Shown here one piece after another: positions 53,307 through 62,207 of a stretch of DNA of 64,000 nucleotides; within the stretch, counting starts at the first letter, position 1, and every line of letters starts with the position of its first letter. Made by a program: the position numbers and the translations under genes. Source of the stretch: Acidiluteibacter sp963716125 (GTDB lineage: Bacteria > Bacteroidota > Bacteroidia > Flavobacteriales_E > Vicingaceae); the NCBI GenBank assembly GCA_963716125.1, contig OY970294.1:62001-126000 (forward strand), given 5' to 3'. The notes beneath the pieces are model-generated. The model had not been told where the DNA came from. It made no database searches and was given only the letters and a program-made list of their open reading frames with translations.

Positions 53307-53747
53307 TCAGTTGTTTGATTCTGTTAAATTTTGATTGATTTGCTCTGAAACTTTCAAAAAGGTAATCCACTCATCAGCGCTGATATTGTTTTTACAAGTT
53401 TCATCCAATTGCTGATTAATGACTTCTAATTTTTGAGTTTCTATTTCCCCTTTTGTAGTTAAATGCAGAAAATTTATCCTTTTATCTGATTGGCATTTAA
53501 CTTTTTCAATCAATTTCTTTTCAATAAAATAATCGATATTTCTTACCAAAGTAGCTTTATCTATAGAAAGTTGTTCTGAAATTTCTTTTTGAGTGATAGC
53601 TTTTGATGACCTTTTAATAATGTAAAGAATTGGAAAATATCTACTTACCGTCAACTCATCACATTCATGGCTTAACCGAGCATGATAATTTTTCTTTAAT
53701 AAGGTAAGTTGCCTTCCCAAAAATGGTTTCTGATTATTCATTTTCAA
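53307..53747 (-). CDS. MarR family transcriptional regulator of the efflux operon
   Basis: 146 residues, winged helix of MarR type: ITQKEISEQLSIDKATLVRNIDYFIEKKLIEKVKCQSDKRINFLHLTTKG (about 57-108). First gene of the operon marR / adaptor / RND pump / TolC. A palindromic operator candidate overlapping its promoter (53781-53801) suggests autorepression that is lifted by a ligand, the usual MarR logic. Confidence 0.93.
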   Translation of the reverse strand: MKMNNQKPFLGRQLTLLKKNYHARLSHECDELTVSRYFPILYIIKRSSKAITQKEISEQLSIDKATLVRNIDYFIEKKLIEKVKCQSDKRINFLHLTTKGEIETQKLEVINQQLDETCKNNISADEWITFLKVSEQINQNLTESNN

Positions 53748-53760
53748 TTTTTAAGAAAGG

Positions 53761-53801
53761 CAAAAGTACACTAAAAAATATTAGTTGGCAATGCAAACTA
53801 A
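53761..53801 (-). promoter_or_regulatory. marR operon promoter with overlapping palindromic operator
   Basis: Minus strand: TTG at 53791-53789, 20 bases, TACTTTTG at 53768-53761. A 21-bp palindrome at 53781-53801 (TTAGTT.GCA.TGC.AACTAA) covers the -33 element, where a MarR dimer would block RNA polymerase. Confidence 0.65.
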
Positions 53802-53825
53802 TGTACATACATTTACTAGGTAAAT

Positions 53826-55058
53826 TTAGTTAATTTGCGAATTTTTCTTAACGTTGGATAATATGATATCTAGGTCAGAATCATCTCTTAATCGTAGGTA
53901 AATACCACTACCATTTTTGGCAATAGCTTTCAGGTTTTTTTCAGTCCATTTATCATTTTTTATACCAATTACGGAAATAGAGATACCTTTTTCTGCACCT
54001 TTTTTAATTAATCGAGGTGTTCTCACATTTTTTTCTCCAATATTAAAGGCACCATCCGTTGCTAAAAATATTTGATTATTTCCATTTTCTATAAAAGCCG
54101 ATTTCGCAACTTCGTATGCCTTTGCAATTCCTTTGTTTCCCGATGTGTAGCCACTAGCTGTGATAGTATCAATTATACTCATAATTTGTTCTTTATTATT
54201 AGCCGAAGTGGGTGGCAAAATCAAATGTGCGTCGCTGTCATAAGTTACTACTGATATCTTATCAATTTCACGCAAAGGATTTAACAATTCATACATGGAT
54301 TTTTTGAGCAATTCTAATTTTTCATCCTTACCCATAGACATAGATGCATCAATTAAAAAAACAATATTATTGGACGCATAAATATCTCTAGCTAATTCAT
54401 CTGCTCTAGTAGCAATAGGAATTATTATAGGCTCTTCCGTATCGTTAATTGCATCTAGACTATCCTTTTTTGCAGTTTTACTGACCAATGGTTTTGGCAC
54501 AATCACTTCTGATACAAAATCTGCAGTTTCCGAATCATCGACTTCTAAACCCACATAACTAACAGTTAAGGAGTTATTATTCATTAAATTGACAAAAGAG
54601 CTTTGAATCACTGATTTTTCTTGTGGAATTCTAGGTAACATGGGGTTGATTGCAGCTATTTGATTAAAATCGGGGCAATCTTGCAATAAATTTCTAGGAA
54701 CAATTTGAACATCACCCTTAATCTGAATAGAAGTGGGAACTTCATTAGAACTAAAATACAATTGAATTTCCTTATTGAATTTTCCCTTTTTATTTGGCTT
54801 GTATTTAAATCTAATAATTTGAGCTTGATTTACTTCGAAAGTTTTAGAAGTGTATTTCACATCAAAATCTTCTATTCCGTCTATTCGTAATAAATAAACT
54901 TTTTTATCTGTACTATTCGTGATATTAATATCCAATACCTCATCATTCAATTTTTCAATAAGGCCTAAATCAAATTCTGATTTATTCATTAAATCTTGCG
55001 AAAACACAAATAAAACTCTGACAAATAAGGCAATAAATAGAGTTGCTTTTAATTTCAT
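53826..55058 (-). CDS. Exported von Willebrand factor A domain protein
   Basis: 410 residues: signal peptide (to FSQ), an N-terminal Ig-like, DUF1573-type beta domain (about 30-125), a linker, and a VWA domain (about 225-405) with the MIDAS motif FLIDASMSMG (DxSxS), the Thr in SGYTSGNKG and Asp in FLATDGAFN. Likely a surface or periplasmic adhesion or assembly factor; ligand unknown. Third of three adjacent minus-strand genes (M23, GH3, VWA). Confidence 0.85.
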   Translation of the reverse strand: MKLKATLFIALFVRVLFVFSQDLMNKSEFDLGLIEKLNDEVLDINITNSTDKKVYLLRIDGIEDFDVKYTSKTFEVNQAQIIRFKYKPNKKGKFNKEIQLYFSSNEVPTSIQIKGDVQIVPRNLLQDCPDFNQIAAINPMLPRIPQEKSVIQSSFVNLMNNNSLTVSYVGLEVDDSETADFVSEVIVPKPLVSKTAKKDSLDAINDTEEPIIIPIATRADELARDIYASNNIVFLIDASMSMGKDEKLELLKKSMYELLNPLREIDKISVVTYDSDAHLILPPTSANNKEQIMSIIDTITASGYTSGNKGIAKAYEVAKSAFIENGNNQIFLATDGAFNIGEKNVRTPRLIKKGAEKGISISVIGIKNDKWTEKNLKAIAKNGSGIYLRLRDDSDLDIILSNVKKNSQIN

Positions 55059-55089
55059 AGGATAATTTTTTCAAACATTATACCAAGTT

Positions 55090-56595
55090 TCATTTTGGTA
55101 ATTGATATTTTATCATAGCTTCAGCTATTTGTCGGTCATTAGATAAGCGAGGCAGTTTATTCTGTCCACCTAATTTACCAATTGTTTTCATATAGTTTTG
55201 AAATGCATTTTTTTCAACAGAGGTAATTTTTAATTTTTGAAGAATGTGACCATCTATTAAATCAGCATAATATGAGTTTCTTTTCTGAACTTCCTTATCC
55301 AAACAATTAATAAAATCGTTTAAATTTTCGGGAGACTCTTTAAATTCTATAAACCATTCATGGAAAGGCAACTCGCCTTCTTCAGGATTTACTTGTGGAG
55401 CTAAATGAAACTCATTTACATTAAAATCAAATTGATTCAATGCAGCTTCCATTGCGCTTTCTACTTCTTCTCCAATTAAATGCTCGCCAAATGCAGAGGT
55501 AAAATGCTTGATTCTACCACTAACTATGATTCTATAAGGTTGTAAATTGACAAACTTAACTGTATCTCCAATATTATATCCCCAAAGTCCTGCATTGGTA
55601 TTTAAAATTAGCACATAATTAACTCCAATTTCTACCTCTTTTAGACTAATTCTCTTCGGATTATCATCAAAAAAGGTATCTGCTTTTACAAATTCATAAA
55701 AAATACCAGCATTGATATTTAAAAGCATACCATCTTCCTTTTGAGAATCTTGATAGGCTATAAATCCTTCAGATGCAGGATATAATTCAATAGAATCTAC
55801 TTTTTTCCCGATTAACTTTTCAAAAACTCCTTTATATGGTGCATAATTAACTCCACCATAAATAAAAAGTGAAAATTTCGGAAAAATATCTTTGATATAC
55901 TTTTTGTTGGAGATTGCTAATAATCGTTCAAAATACATTTGAACCCACGGAGGAATACCACTTATTAATGACATTTTTTCGTCAATGGTTTGCTTAGCGA
56001 TGGCATCTACCTTTTTCTCCCAATCATCAATACAGTTGACATCAAAAGTGGGCATTCTATTTTTTTGTAAATAATTGGGTACATGATGAGCTACAATTCC
56101 CGACAATCTTCCTACAGGTATTATTCCAGTTGTATCTAATTCAGGGCTACCTTGTAAGAATATCATTTTATAGTTTACAAATTCGGTATTTCCAGTTTCT
56201 GCTATGTAACACAAAATGGCATTTCTTGCAGCATCTATATGATTATGTATAGACTCTGAAGTAATAGGAATGTATTTAGTTCCTGATGTTGTTCCTGATG
56301 TTTTACAAAAATAAATCGGCAAACCTTTCCAAAGAATATCTTTTTCTCCTTTTTTAATACGTTCTATATAAGGCTTTAGTGCCTCATAATCTACAATTGG
56401 AACGTTCTTTTTAAAATCATCATAAGTCTTAATTTTTTCAAACTGATGATCTTTTGCGAAAGCAGTATTCTTAGCACCTTTTAATAGCAGTTGCAGCTGA
56501 TTTTCTTGAATTTCAATAGGGTTTTGACTCCATCTTTTAATTTTTGCCACTTCTATTTTTGCAAAAGGCTTACTTAAAAATGATTTTAGTCCCAT
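55090..56595 (-). CDS. GH3 family (auxin-responsive-promoter-like) adenylating enzyme
   Basis: 501 residues. Acyl-adenylate/firefly luciferase fold: FCKTSGTTSGTKYIPIT is the ATP-binding loop, LYPASEGFIAYQD and LVLNTNAGLWGYNIGDTVKFVNLQPYRIIVSGRIKHFTSAFGEHLIGEEVE contain the remaining motifs. In plants the family links amino acids to acyl acids; the bacterial substrate is not known. Its ATG lies 2 bases beyond the stop of the M23 gene, so both are surely in one operon. Confidence 0.92.
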   Translation of the reverse strand: MGLKSFLSKPFAKIEVAKIKRWSQNPIEIQENQLQLLLKGAKNTAFAKDHQFEKIKTYDDFKKNVPIVDYEALKPYIERIKKGEKDILWKGLPIYFCKTSGTTSGTKYIPITSESIHNHIDAARNAILCYIAETGNTEFVNYKMIFLQGSPELDTTGIIPVGRLSGIVAHHVPNYLQKNRMPTFDVNCIDDWEKKVDAIAKQTIDEKMSLISGIPPWVQMYFERLLAISNKKYIKDIFPKFSLFIYGGVNYAPYKGVFEKLIGKKVDSIELYPASEGFIAYQDSQKEDGMLLNINAGIFYEFVKADTFFDDNPKRISLKEVEIGVNYVLILNTNAGLWGYNIGDTVKFVNLQPYRIIVSGRIKHFTSAFGEHLIGEEVESAMEAALNQFDFNVNEFHLAPQVNPEEGELPFHEWFIEFKESPENLNDFINCLDKEVQKRNSYYADLIDGHILQKLKITSVEKNAFQNYMKTIGKLGGQNKLPRLSNDRQIAEAMIKYQLPK

Positions 56596-56596
56596 T

Positions 56597-57478
56597 TTAT
56601 TTCAAATTTATATATTCCTCAGGATTAATGGCTTTTCCTTCATGCCATAACTCAAAATGCAAATGAGGTCCATCTGTTAATTCACCAGAATTACCAATGA
56701 TGGCTATAGCATCACCAGCTTTCACCTTATCGCCCATTTCTTTCATCAACACAGAATTGTGTTTATAGGTAGAGACTAAATTATTAGCATGCTGAATACT
56801 AATAACATGACCTGTTTCAGCTGTCCATCCTGTAAAAATAACTACCCCATTTAATGTGGCTTTTATAGCTTCGTTTTCTGGTGCAACTATATCTATTCCA
56901 AAATGACTCTTTTTAGGTTCAAATTTGCCCGTAACTAATCCATTTAATGGAGAAAAGAAATAGGTACCACTCAAAATATCAAAATCTTGAGAAGATTTAT
57001 TCTTATTAATATTAAAAGCATCTTCTTGTTCTACATAATCTCTAAAAAGTGAATCTTCCTTAGAAATTTTTCGTGCTGCTTCATCATATTGGGGCTCCAA
57101 AGCACTGTCGGAAGCTAAAGTATCTTGAGGTAATTTACCTTGCATTATCAACCTTAAATTACTTAAATAATGCTGTTTTACATAAATATCTTGTTCCAAA
57201 GAATCTACTCTCAACACCATGGTTGTTAAGTTTTGTCTTAAATTAACATCGGTGTAACCAGGAATAAATTCTCTTAAAGGAGTAAAGGCGATTAAAATGG
57301 TAACGAGGGTAATCAATAAAAAAGAACCAGAAATAAAAAGTATAAATACATTCAGAGGAGTTAATCGCAAGGATAACTTTTCCTCAAATGAAGCGTCATT
57401 TAGAATTACCAAACGATACTTATTTTTTAAACGTTTTAAAAAGCGTTTTTTCTTTTTATGTTCCTTTTTTTCTTCCAT
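56597..57478 (-). CDS. M23 family metallopeptidase, membrane-anchored
   Basis: About 293 residues from the chosen start (MEEKKEHKKKKRFLKRL). Basic N-terminus, TM helix (LNVFILFISGSFLLITLVTILIAF), coiled coil (about 90-130), then the LytM/M23 domain with HFGIDIVAPENEAIKATLNG (zinc ligands His and Asp) and HLHFELWHEGKAINPEEYI (HxH). Likely cuts peptidoglycan crosslinks, or works as a divisome or envelope scaffold in Bacteroidota. The longer reading from 57583 is rejected: it would begin with 35 residues of non-family sequence in the divergent promoter region. Confidence 0.9.
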   Translation of the reverse strand: MEEKKEHKKKKRFLKRLKNKYRLVILNDASFEEKLSLRLTPLNVFILFISGSFLLITLVTILIAFTPLREFIPGYTDVNLRQNLTTMVLRVDSLEQDIYVKQHYLSNLRLIMQGKLPQDTLASDSALEPQYDEAARKISKEDSLFRDYVEQEDAFNINKNKSSQDFDILSGTYFFSPLNGLVTGKFEPKKSHFGIDIVAPENEAIKATLNGVVIFTGWTAETGHVISIQHANNLVSTYKHNSVLMKEMGDKVKAGDAIAIIGNSGELTDGPHLHFELWHEGKAINPEEYINLK

Positions 57479-57640
57479 TTGGTAAATAATTTCGCAAATA
57501 TCCGAATAAATGTGCTTAATGATTGCGGCTAATCTTTTAATTAAAATGATTATATTTAATTTAGCCATCTTTTTAGAAAGCAAGCAATAATTTAAATATA
57601 AATTAGTTTGTTGCTTTACTGATTATAACGGGAAATTTTA

Positions 57641-60244
57641 GTGATTCAAAAGAGAAATATATTTTATAAGTTTTTAACTTTATTCGCTGTCATATCGATA
57701 GTTGCTGTAGGTTGTTCTACCAAAAAGAACACCTTTATGAGCAGAAACTATCACAATATGTTGGCGCGATTCAATGGTTATTTCAATGCGAGAGAAATAA
57801 TGAAAGAGGAGCGAAAAAATTTACTACAAAATCACCAAGAGGATTATTCGCAAATCTTACCTATATTTATTTATCCTACTGAAAGTCAGTCGAAATCAAT
57901 GATACCTCAAATGGACGTAATCATTGAGAAATGCTCTAAGGTAATAGAACGACACAGCATTTATAAACGTAAAAAAGAACACGTAAAATGGATAGATGAT
58001 TGTTATCATTTGATTGGCCAAGCAGAGTTTTACAAAGGCAATCTAGTTTCAGCTTCTCAATCTTTTTTATATGTTTATCAGGCTTTTAAAAAAGAAGACA
58101 TTCGCTATGAAGCCATTTTATGGGAGATTAGAACTCAAATCCAACTAAAAGCTTGGGATAAAGTAGAAACTTACTTTCAATTAGTGGATAAAGATGTCTC
58201 CTTTCCTAAAGACTTAGAAGGGTTGTATAATGCTATTTATGCAGATTATCACATCAAGAAAGATCAAGATTTTGACAAAGCAATTATTCGATTGGAAGAG
58301 GCTGTTAACCTCACCGATGATAGAGATGATAAAAGACGTTATACATTTATACTAGCGCAAATTTATCAGAAAAAAAGCTATCGTAAAAAAGCAAATGATT
58401 TATATGCAGATGTCTTAAAATTACGTCCTGATTATATCATGTCTTTTAATGCAAAAATAAATAGAGCCATAGCATATGATGTGGCATCCAATTCGGCTGA
58501 AGATATAATTAAACAGCTGAAAAAGATGCTTAGAGATACCAAAAACACTGATTTTTATGATCAAGTTTATTATGCATTAGCTGAATTAGCTATCACTCAA
58601 GGAGATGAAAAACAAGGAGTAACATACTTAAAAAAGTCTGCTAAAGTGAGTACTTCTAATGTGAAGCAAAAGGCTCTTTCCTATTACCGCTTAGCTGATA
58701 TTTATTTTGCTCGCCCTGATTATATAAATGCACAGTCTTATTATGACAGCACTACTATTTATCTACCACCAGAACATCCAGATTATTACAAAGCAGATGA
58801 AAAAAACAAAAGCTTATTAGACTTAGTTAAGAACTTAAAAACAGTTCAACTGCAAGATAGTTTGTTGAAAATTTCTGCCTTGAGTGAAAAAGATCAAAAG
58901 AAATTAATCAATGATTTAATTAAAGATTACCAAAATGAAATTGAACGAAAAAAGTTAATTGAACAAAATGCTTTATTAGCAGCACAATCCAATGGCGGCA
59001 GAGTAGCTATTCCCGGTGGAAGTAGTGAATGGTATTTTTACAATCCTACTTCAATGGCTTTTGGTCTGTCAGAATTTATGCGAGATTGGGGACAAAGAAA
59101 ATTAGAAGATAATTGGCGTAGAAGCGATAAACAAGCTACATTTTCTAACAATACTAATGATGATAATACCGGAATTACTCAAAAACCCTCAACTGATGGA
59201 TCCACAACAGCCAATGATGATAGCGGCTCAGACCCTAAATTAGATCAGGATAATTATCTAAAAGATATCCCTAATGATTACAATGATAAATTAGCAGCAC
59301 ACGGTAAAATTGTTCAAGCACTTTACAATATTGGTTTTATATTTAAAGAATCATTTGAGAATTATCCTGAGGCTATAAAGTCATTTGAGCGAATTGTAGA
59401 TCAATACGATACCTCTTCAAAGGTTTTGCCTGCGCATTATCAATTATACCGTATTTATTTAAAACAAGAGGAAAAAGAACTCGCTCAAGTTCATAAAGAT
59501 TGGGTGTTGGAGAATCATCCTTTTAGTGAATACGCTTATATCATTAAAAACCCCAATTACAACAAACAAACACAAGCCACAAAAGAAAAAATAGAGTCCT
59601 TCTACAGTGCTACTTACAAACTGTTTGAATATGGTTTGTATAATGATGTGATTTCTTCTTGTGAAAAAGCAGACAGTATATTTAATAGTGATCATTTAGG
59701 TTCTAAATTTGATTTTTTACGAGCTAAAGCTATAGGACATAGCCAGTCTGTTGAAAATTTTAAAATAGCATTAACTGCTGTTATCAATGAATATCCTGAA
59801 GATCCTGTAAAAGAGAAAGCACAACAAATATTAGATTACATCAACAATAAGAAATCTACTGTTGCAAAAGTGGAAGAAAGTAAATATAAAGTAGATGATG
59901 AAGTGCAGCATATCGTAATTATTCTACTCAATGCAGAGGAAGCTTCGAATACGGCTTTTAAAAATAAAGTCTCTCAGTTTAATGCGCAGTATTTTAGAAA
60001 AAAAGAGCTTTCCATATCTGATGTTTTATTAGGTGAAAATCAAAATATGTTGATGGTAAGATCATTTAGCACTAAAGCAGATGCGCTCAAATATTATGAT
60101 GTTTTAACAACAACTTCCGAAATGGCGGCAAAAATTAAAGCCAGAACTTATGTAATTACAAATGAGAATTTAAGGGTTCTTTTTCAAGAAAAAGACATTG
60201 AGGAATATAAGAAATTCTTTACAAAAAACTATGTGCAAGCATAG
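57641..60244 (+). CDS. sprE: T9SS/gliding TPR lipoprotein SprE (PorW)
   Basis: 867 residues, GTG start. Lipoprotein signal with Cys25 (VAVGCSTKKNTFMSRNYHNMLARFNGYFNARE), which is the characteristic start of SprE/PorW proteins. A long TPR region follows (about 50-420), a low-complexity linker (about 500-540, Asn/Asp/Thr rich) and a second TPR and C-terminal domain. SprE/PorW is an outer-membrane-associated periplasmic component of the type IX secretion system that links to the PorN/PorK ring and the translocon. This shows that T9SS operates here and fits the sorting tails at 9.5 kb and 43 kb. Confidence 0.9.
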   Translation: MIQKRNIFYKFLTLFAVISIVAVGCSTKKNTFMSRNYHNMLARFNGYFNAREIMKEERKNLLQNHQEDYSQILPIFIYPTESQSKSMIPQMDVIIEKCSKVIERHSIYKRKKEHVKWIDDCYHLIGQAEFYKGNLVSASQSFLYVYQAFKKEDIRYEAILWEIRTQIQLKAWDKVETYFQLVDKDVSFPKDLEGLYNAIYADYHIKKDQDFDKAIIRLEEAVNLTDDRDDKRRYTFILAQIYQKKSYRKKANDLYADVLKLRPDYIMSFNAKINRAIAYDVASNSAEDIIKQLKKMLRDTKNTDFYDQVYYALAELAITQGDEKQGVTYLKKSAKVSTSNVKQKALSYYRLADIYFARPDYINAQSYYDSTTIYLPPEHPDYYKADEKNKSLLDLVKNLKTVQLQDSLLKISALSEKDQKKLINDLIKDYQNEIERKKLIEQNALLAAQSNGGRVAIPGGSSEWYFYNPTSMAFGLSEFMRDWGQRKLEDNWRRSDKQATFSNNTNDDNTGITQKPSTDGSTTANDDSGSDPKLDQDNYLKDIPNDYNDKLAAHGKIVQALYNIGFIFKESFENYPEAIKSFERIVDQYDTSSKVLPAHYQLYRIYLKQEEKELAQVHKDWVLENHPFSEYAYIIKNPNYNKQTQATKEKIESFYSATYKLFEYGLYNDVISSCEKADSIFNSDHLGSKFDFLRAKAIGHSQSVENFKIALTAVINEYPEDPVKEKAQQILDYINNKKSTVAKVEESKYKVDDEVQHIVIILLNAEEASNTAFKNKVSQFNAQYFRKKELSISDVLLGENQNMLMVRSFSTKADALKYYDVLTTTSEMAAKIKARTYVITNENLRVLFQEKDIEEYKKFFTKNYVQA

Positions 60245-60272
60245 TTTTTATAGTTTGCAATAGCATAAATCT

Positions 60273-60280
60273 TATATTTG
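60273..60280 (+). promoter_or_regulatory. -7 box (TATATTTG) of the bactofilin / atp gene cluster
   Basis: TAnnTTTG, 17 bases before the ATG at 60298; TTTG at 60254-60257 may be a -33 element with shorter (15-base) spacing. Confidence 0.45.
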
Positions 60281-60297
60281 TCAAAACCTATATTTAA

Positions 60298-60717
60298 ATG
60301 TTTAAAAAATCTATCGAAAATATGGCTAGGAATAATGAAACAGATACTTCATCCATCAATATTATTAGACAAGGTACGGAAATAGTTGGTGACATCAGTT
60401 GCAAAGGAGACATCCGAATTGATGGCAAATTAAAAGGAACTCTTAATTGCGAAGGTAAATTAGTTGTAGGAGAAGGCGGAATAATTGAAGGTACAGTGCA
60501 ATGTAAAAATGCCGATATTTCAGGAGCTCTTAAAGTAACTATCACTGTTAAAGAATTGTTGAGTTTAAAAACATCCTCTAATATAGTTGGAGACATTATA
60601 ACCAATAAATTACAAATAGAACCAGGTGCAAACTTCTCAGGAAACTGCAAAATGGGCGCAGTAGTTAAAGGATTGGATAATGGCAACGAGCGAAAAGAAC
60701 AAGAAAAATCAGCCTAG
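60298..60717 (+). CDS. Bactofilin
   Basis: 139 residues, polymer-forming cytoskeletal protein. Central beta-helix (about 22-118) with repeated G-D-I/G-x-L turns: GTEIVGDISCKGDIRIDGKLKGTLNCEGKLVVGEGGIIEGTVQC. Short flexible N- and C-terminal tails. Polymerises without nucleotide and serves as scaffold in cell shape or surface processes. The gene precedes and overlaps atpZ; the same neighbourhood (bactofilin, atpZ, atpB) is known from other Bacteroidota. Confidence 0.93.
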   Translation: MFKKSIENMARNNETDTSSINIIRQGTEIVGDISCKGDIRIDGKLKGTLNCEGKLVVGEGGIIEGTVQCKNADISGALKVTITVKELLSLKTSSNIVGDIITNKLQIEPGANFSGNCKMGAVVKGLDNGNERKEQEKSA

Positions 60718-60899
60718 TGGGTTTCTAAAATATGCAGGAATCGCCAGCTCAAATGGCTGTTTTTATCTTAATCGGCGTTTTTGGCGGCATTAAATTAGAT
60801 GATTATCTCAATATGAGTTTTCCTGCATTTACATTGGCAGGTTCAATGTTGGGAGTTGGAGCGGCATTGTATTTTTTTATAAAAGATGTAAGCAAATAG
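60680..60899 (+). pseudogene. atpZ: AtpZ/AtpI-type accessory protein of ATP synthase, one-base frameshift
   Basis: Starts at ATG 60680, overlapping the bactofilin end: MATSEKNKKNQPSGFLKYAGIAS. One extra T at about 60749 (AGCTCAAATG for AGCCAAATG) throws the frame out. Skipping it gives QMAVFILIGVFGGIKLDDYLNMSFPAFTLAGSMLGVGAALYFFIKDVSK, ending at TAG 60897-60899: the usual two-helix AtpZ, 72 residues. The extra base is not in a homopolymer, so a true mutation is as likely as a reading error. AtpZ helps magnesium or calcium uptake and F0 assembly and is often dispensable. Confidence 0.8.
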
Positions 60900-60902
60900 T
60901 TG

Positions 60903-61268
60903 ATGAAGAAATTTTTCCTTTTAATTGCAGCCCTTACCGCTATTTTGATAGTTGCTCAATATTTTATTTTCGATGTCCTACAAATTCCTTTCTCTAATTT
61001 GTATTATATTTTTTATGGGTATTTATTTGTTATCACCTTATTGATTCACAAATTATTAAGCAGTCAAATTAATAAACGTCCACAAGCTTTTGTTACCTAT
61101 TTTATGGGTGCAATGTCAGTAAAATTGTTTCTATCTCTTATAATAATGTTATTCGTTTTATGGTTCAACAGAGAAATTAAAATACAATTAGCCGTAGTCT
61201 TTATGATATTATATTTGGCTTACACCTTTTTGAGTGTAATGACAATTCTACCTAAACTTAAGAAATAA
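60903..61268 (+). CDS. Four-helix membrane protein in the atp cluster (AtpI-like position)
   Basis: 121 residues from ATG 60903 (a TTG at 60900 is also possible). Four hydrophobic helices (about 4-22, 30-48, 62-88, 92-112). It lies 3 bases after the atpZ stop and ahead of atpB, where many ATP synthase operons have an AtpI-like chaperone of the c-ring. Sequence similarity is not obvious to me, so the role is inferred from position and topology. Confidence 0.6.
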   Translation: MKKFFLLIAALTAILIVAQYFIFDVLQIPFSNLYYIFYGYLFVITLLIHKLLSSQINKRPQAFVTYFMGAMSVKLFLSLIIMLFVLWFNREIKIQLAVVFMILYLAYTFLSVMTILPKLKK

Positions 61269-61477
61269 AGCCTAATTAATAATTGTAAGTTCTTGATTAT
61301 TAATGTAAAGTAATTTGCGTAAAACTGAAAATTTGTTTATTAACAGTTTTTTGAATCGTAAAATTACTGCATTACTTCTTTCAAACTGACTTATTAATTT
61401 TTTTATCTTTACTTATTCCAAAACTTTCGAACTTACTTTTTTTAAAAAACGAATTTCAAAACCCATCGCCTATACCA

Positions 61478-61905
61478 TCAAGGTTTTATCTATTAACCTG
61501 AGTTCGGTTATTCTTAAGGATTCAGAACGCCTTTAAATAGTGGGATTCGATTAAAATTAGCGATGAAATAGCAAGCTATTTCAAGGAAATTTTAAGAAGA
61601 AGATTACTGTTTTAAAGGTGGAATAATACCGATTTAGTAATCTAATGTCGCACACTTCGTTCCTCATTTGCTCCTTATCTTACTGTTCGGCATTTACCAA
61701 TTCTACGTTTTTAAAATGGTTCAATAAAATTTATATGCGGCATTAAAAAACTTAATTGGTATAAGTTAAAACTTTCCCAGAAATGAATATCACCTTGTAT
61801 ATTGTAATTTCTGAAAATATGAATTTCTAAATAATAATCAAACTCAGGTTAATAGTTTCTTATATAATTGAAAATTAGGCTTTTTTTTAGCTTATAAAAC
61901 CTTGA
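61478..61905. repeat. Inverted arms surrounding MITE-like copy B
   Basis: Left arm 61478-61504 is TCAAGGTTTTAT directly followed by CTATTAACCTGAGTT. On the right the perfect reverse complements appear as AACTCAGGTTAATAG (61841-61855) and ATAAAACCTTGA (61894-61905), separated by 38 bases. The nested arrangement suggests an older element entered by the 145-bp one. Confidence 0.6.
61620..61764 (-). repeat. 145-bp MITE-like repeat, copy B
   Basis: Reverse-oriented near-identical copy of 46466-46610 with the same imperfect 27-bp terminal inverted repeats. Flanking bases differ from copy A, which fixes the element ends at TTATACC and GGTATTATTCC. Confidence 0.8.
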
Positions 61906-62027
61906 AGATTTTTCCTGATAAATGATTTATCCATCTCCCAATATTTTCTCGCTCAGGAATGGCTTTTAAATTTATAATTGACTTATTAAAGTATTGCGAA
62001 GCAATATACCATTGTTAAATTGCTACA

Positions 62028-62132
62028 TTAATTCATCATTACAATAATTCCGATAGCTATCATAACTAATGCTTCTGTACTCAACAAAATCGATGAACAG
62101 CTAAAACGAAACAATCTCTTATTTTTTTTCAT
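62028..62132 (-). CDS. Possible 34-residue hydrophobic peptide
   Basis: ATG at 62130-62132, TAA at 62028-62030: MKKNKRLFRFSCSS then ILLSTEALVMIAIGIIVMMN. Basic start and one hydrophobic helix look like a small membrane protein, but the ORF is short, without a clear promoter, and could be chance in AT-rich DNA. Confidence 0.25.
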   Translation of the reverse strand: MKKNKRLFRFSCSSILLSTEALVMIAIGIIVMMN

Positions 62133-62162
62133 TTTTATTTTTCAAATTCTTAATTTATTCAT

Positions 62163-62170
62163 TACTTTTG
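62163..62170 (+). promoter_or_regulatory. -7 box (TACTTTTG) of atpB
   Basis: TAnnTTTG, 37 bases ahead of the ATG. It gives atpB its own promoter, needed because the upstream cluster is separated by 0.9 kb. Confidence 0.55.
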
Positions 62171-62207
62171 CAGTCTTAAAAATAAGACCTTCAAACGGTA
62201 AAAAACA

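Larger units (their letters stand above)
61269..62207. other. 939-bp non-coding interruption inside the ATP synthase cluster
   Basis: Between the four-helix protein and atpB. It contains long inverted arms (61478-61504 with 61841-61905), MITE-like copy B (61620-61764) nested between them, a possible 34-codon minus-strand ORF (62028-62132) and a -7 box for atpB (62163-62170). No tRNA or conserved gene seen. Confidence 0.7.

Noticed and set aside
53305..53370. Longer N-terminus for the RND adaptor
   Set aside because: It would lie inside the marR coding end and place 22 extra residues before a clean lipoprotein signal.
57479..57583. Longer N-terminus for the M23 peptidase
   Set aside because: The extra 35 residues are not family-like and fall in the region where the divergent promoters should be.
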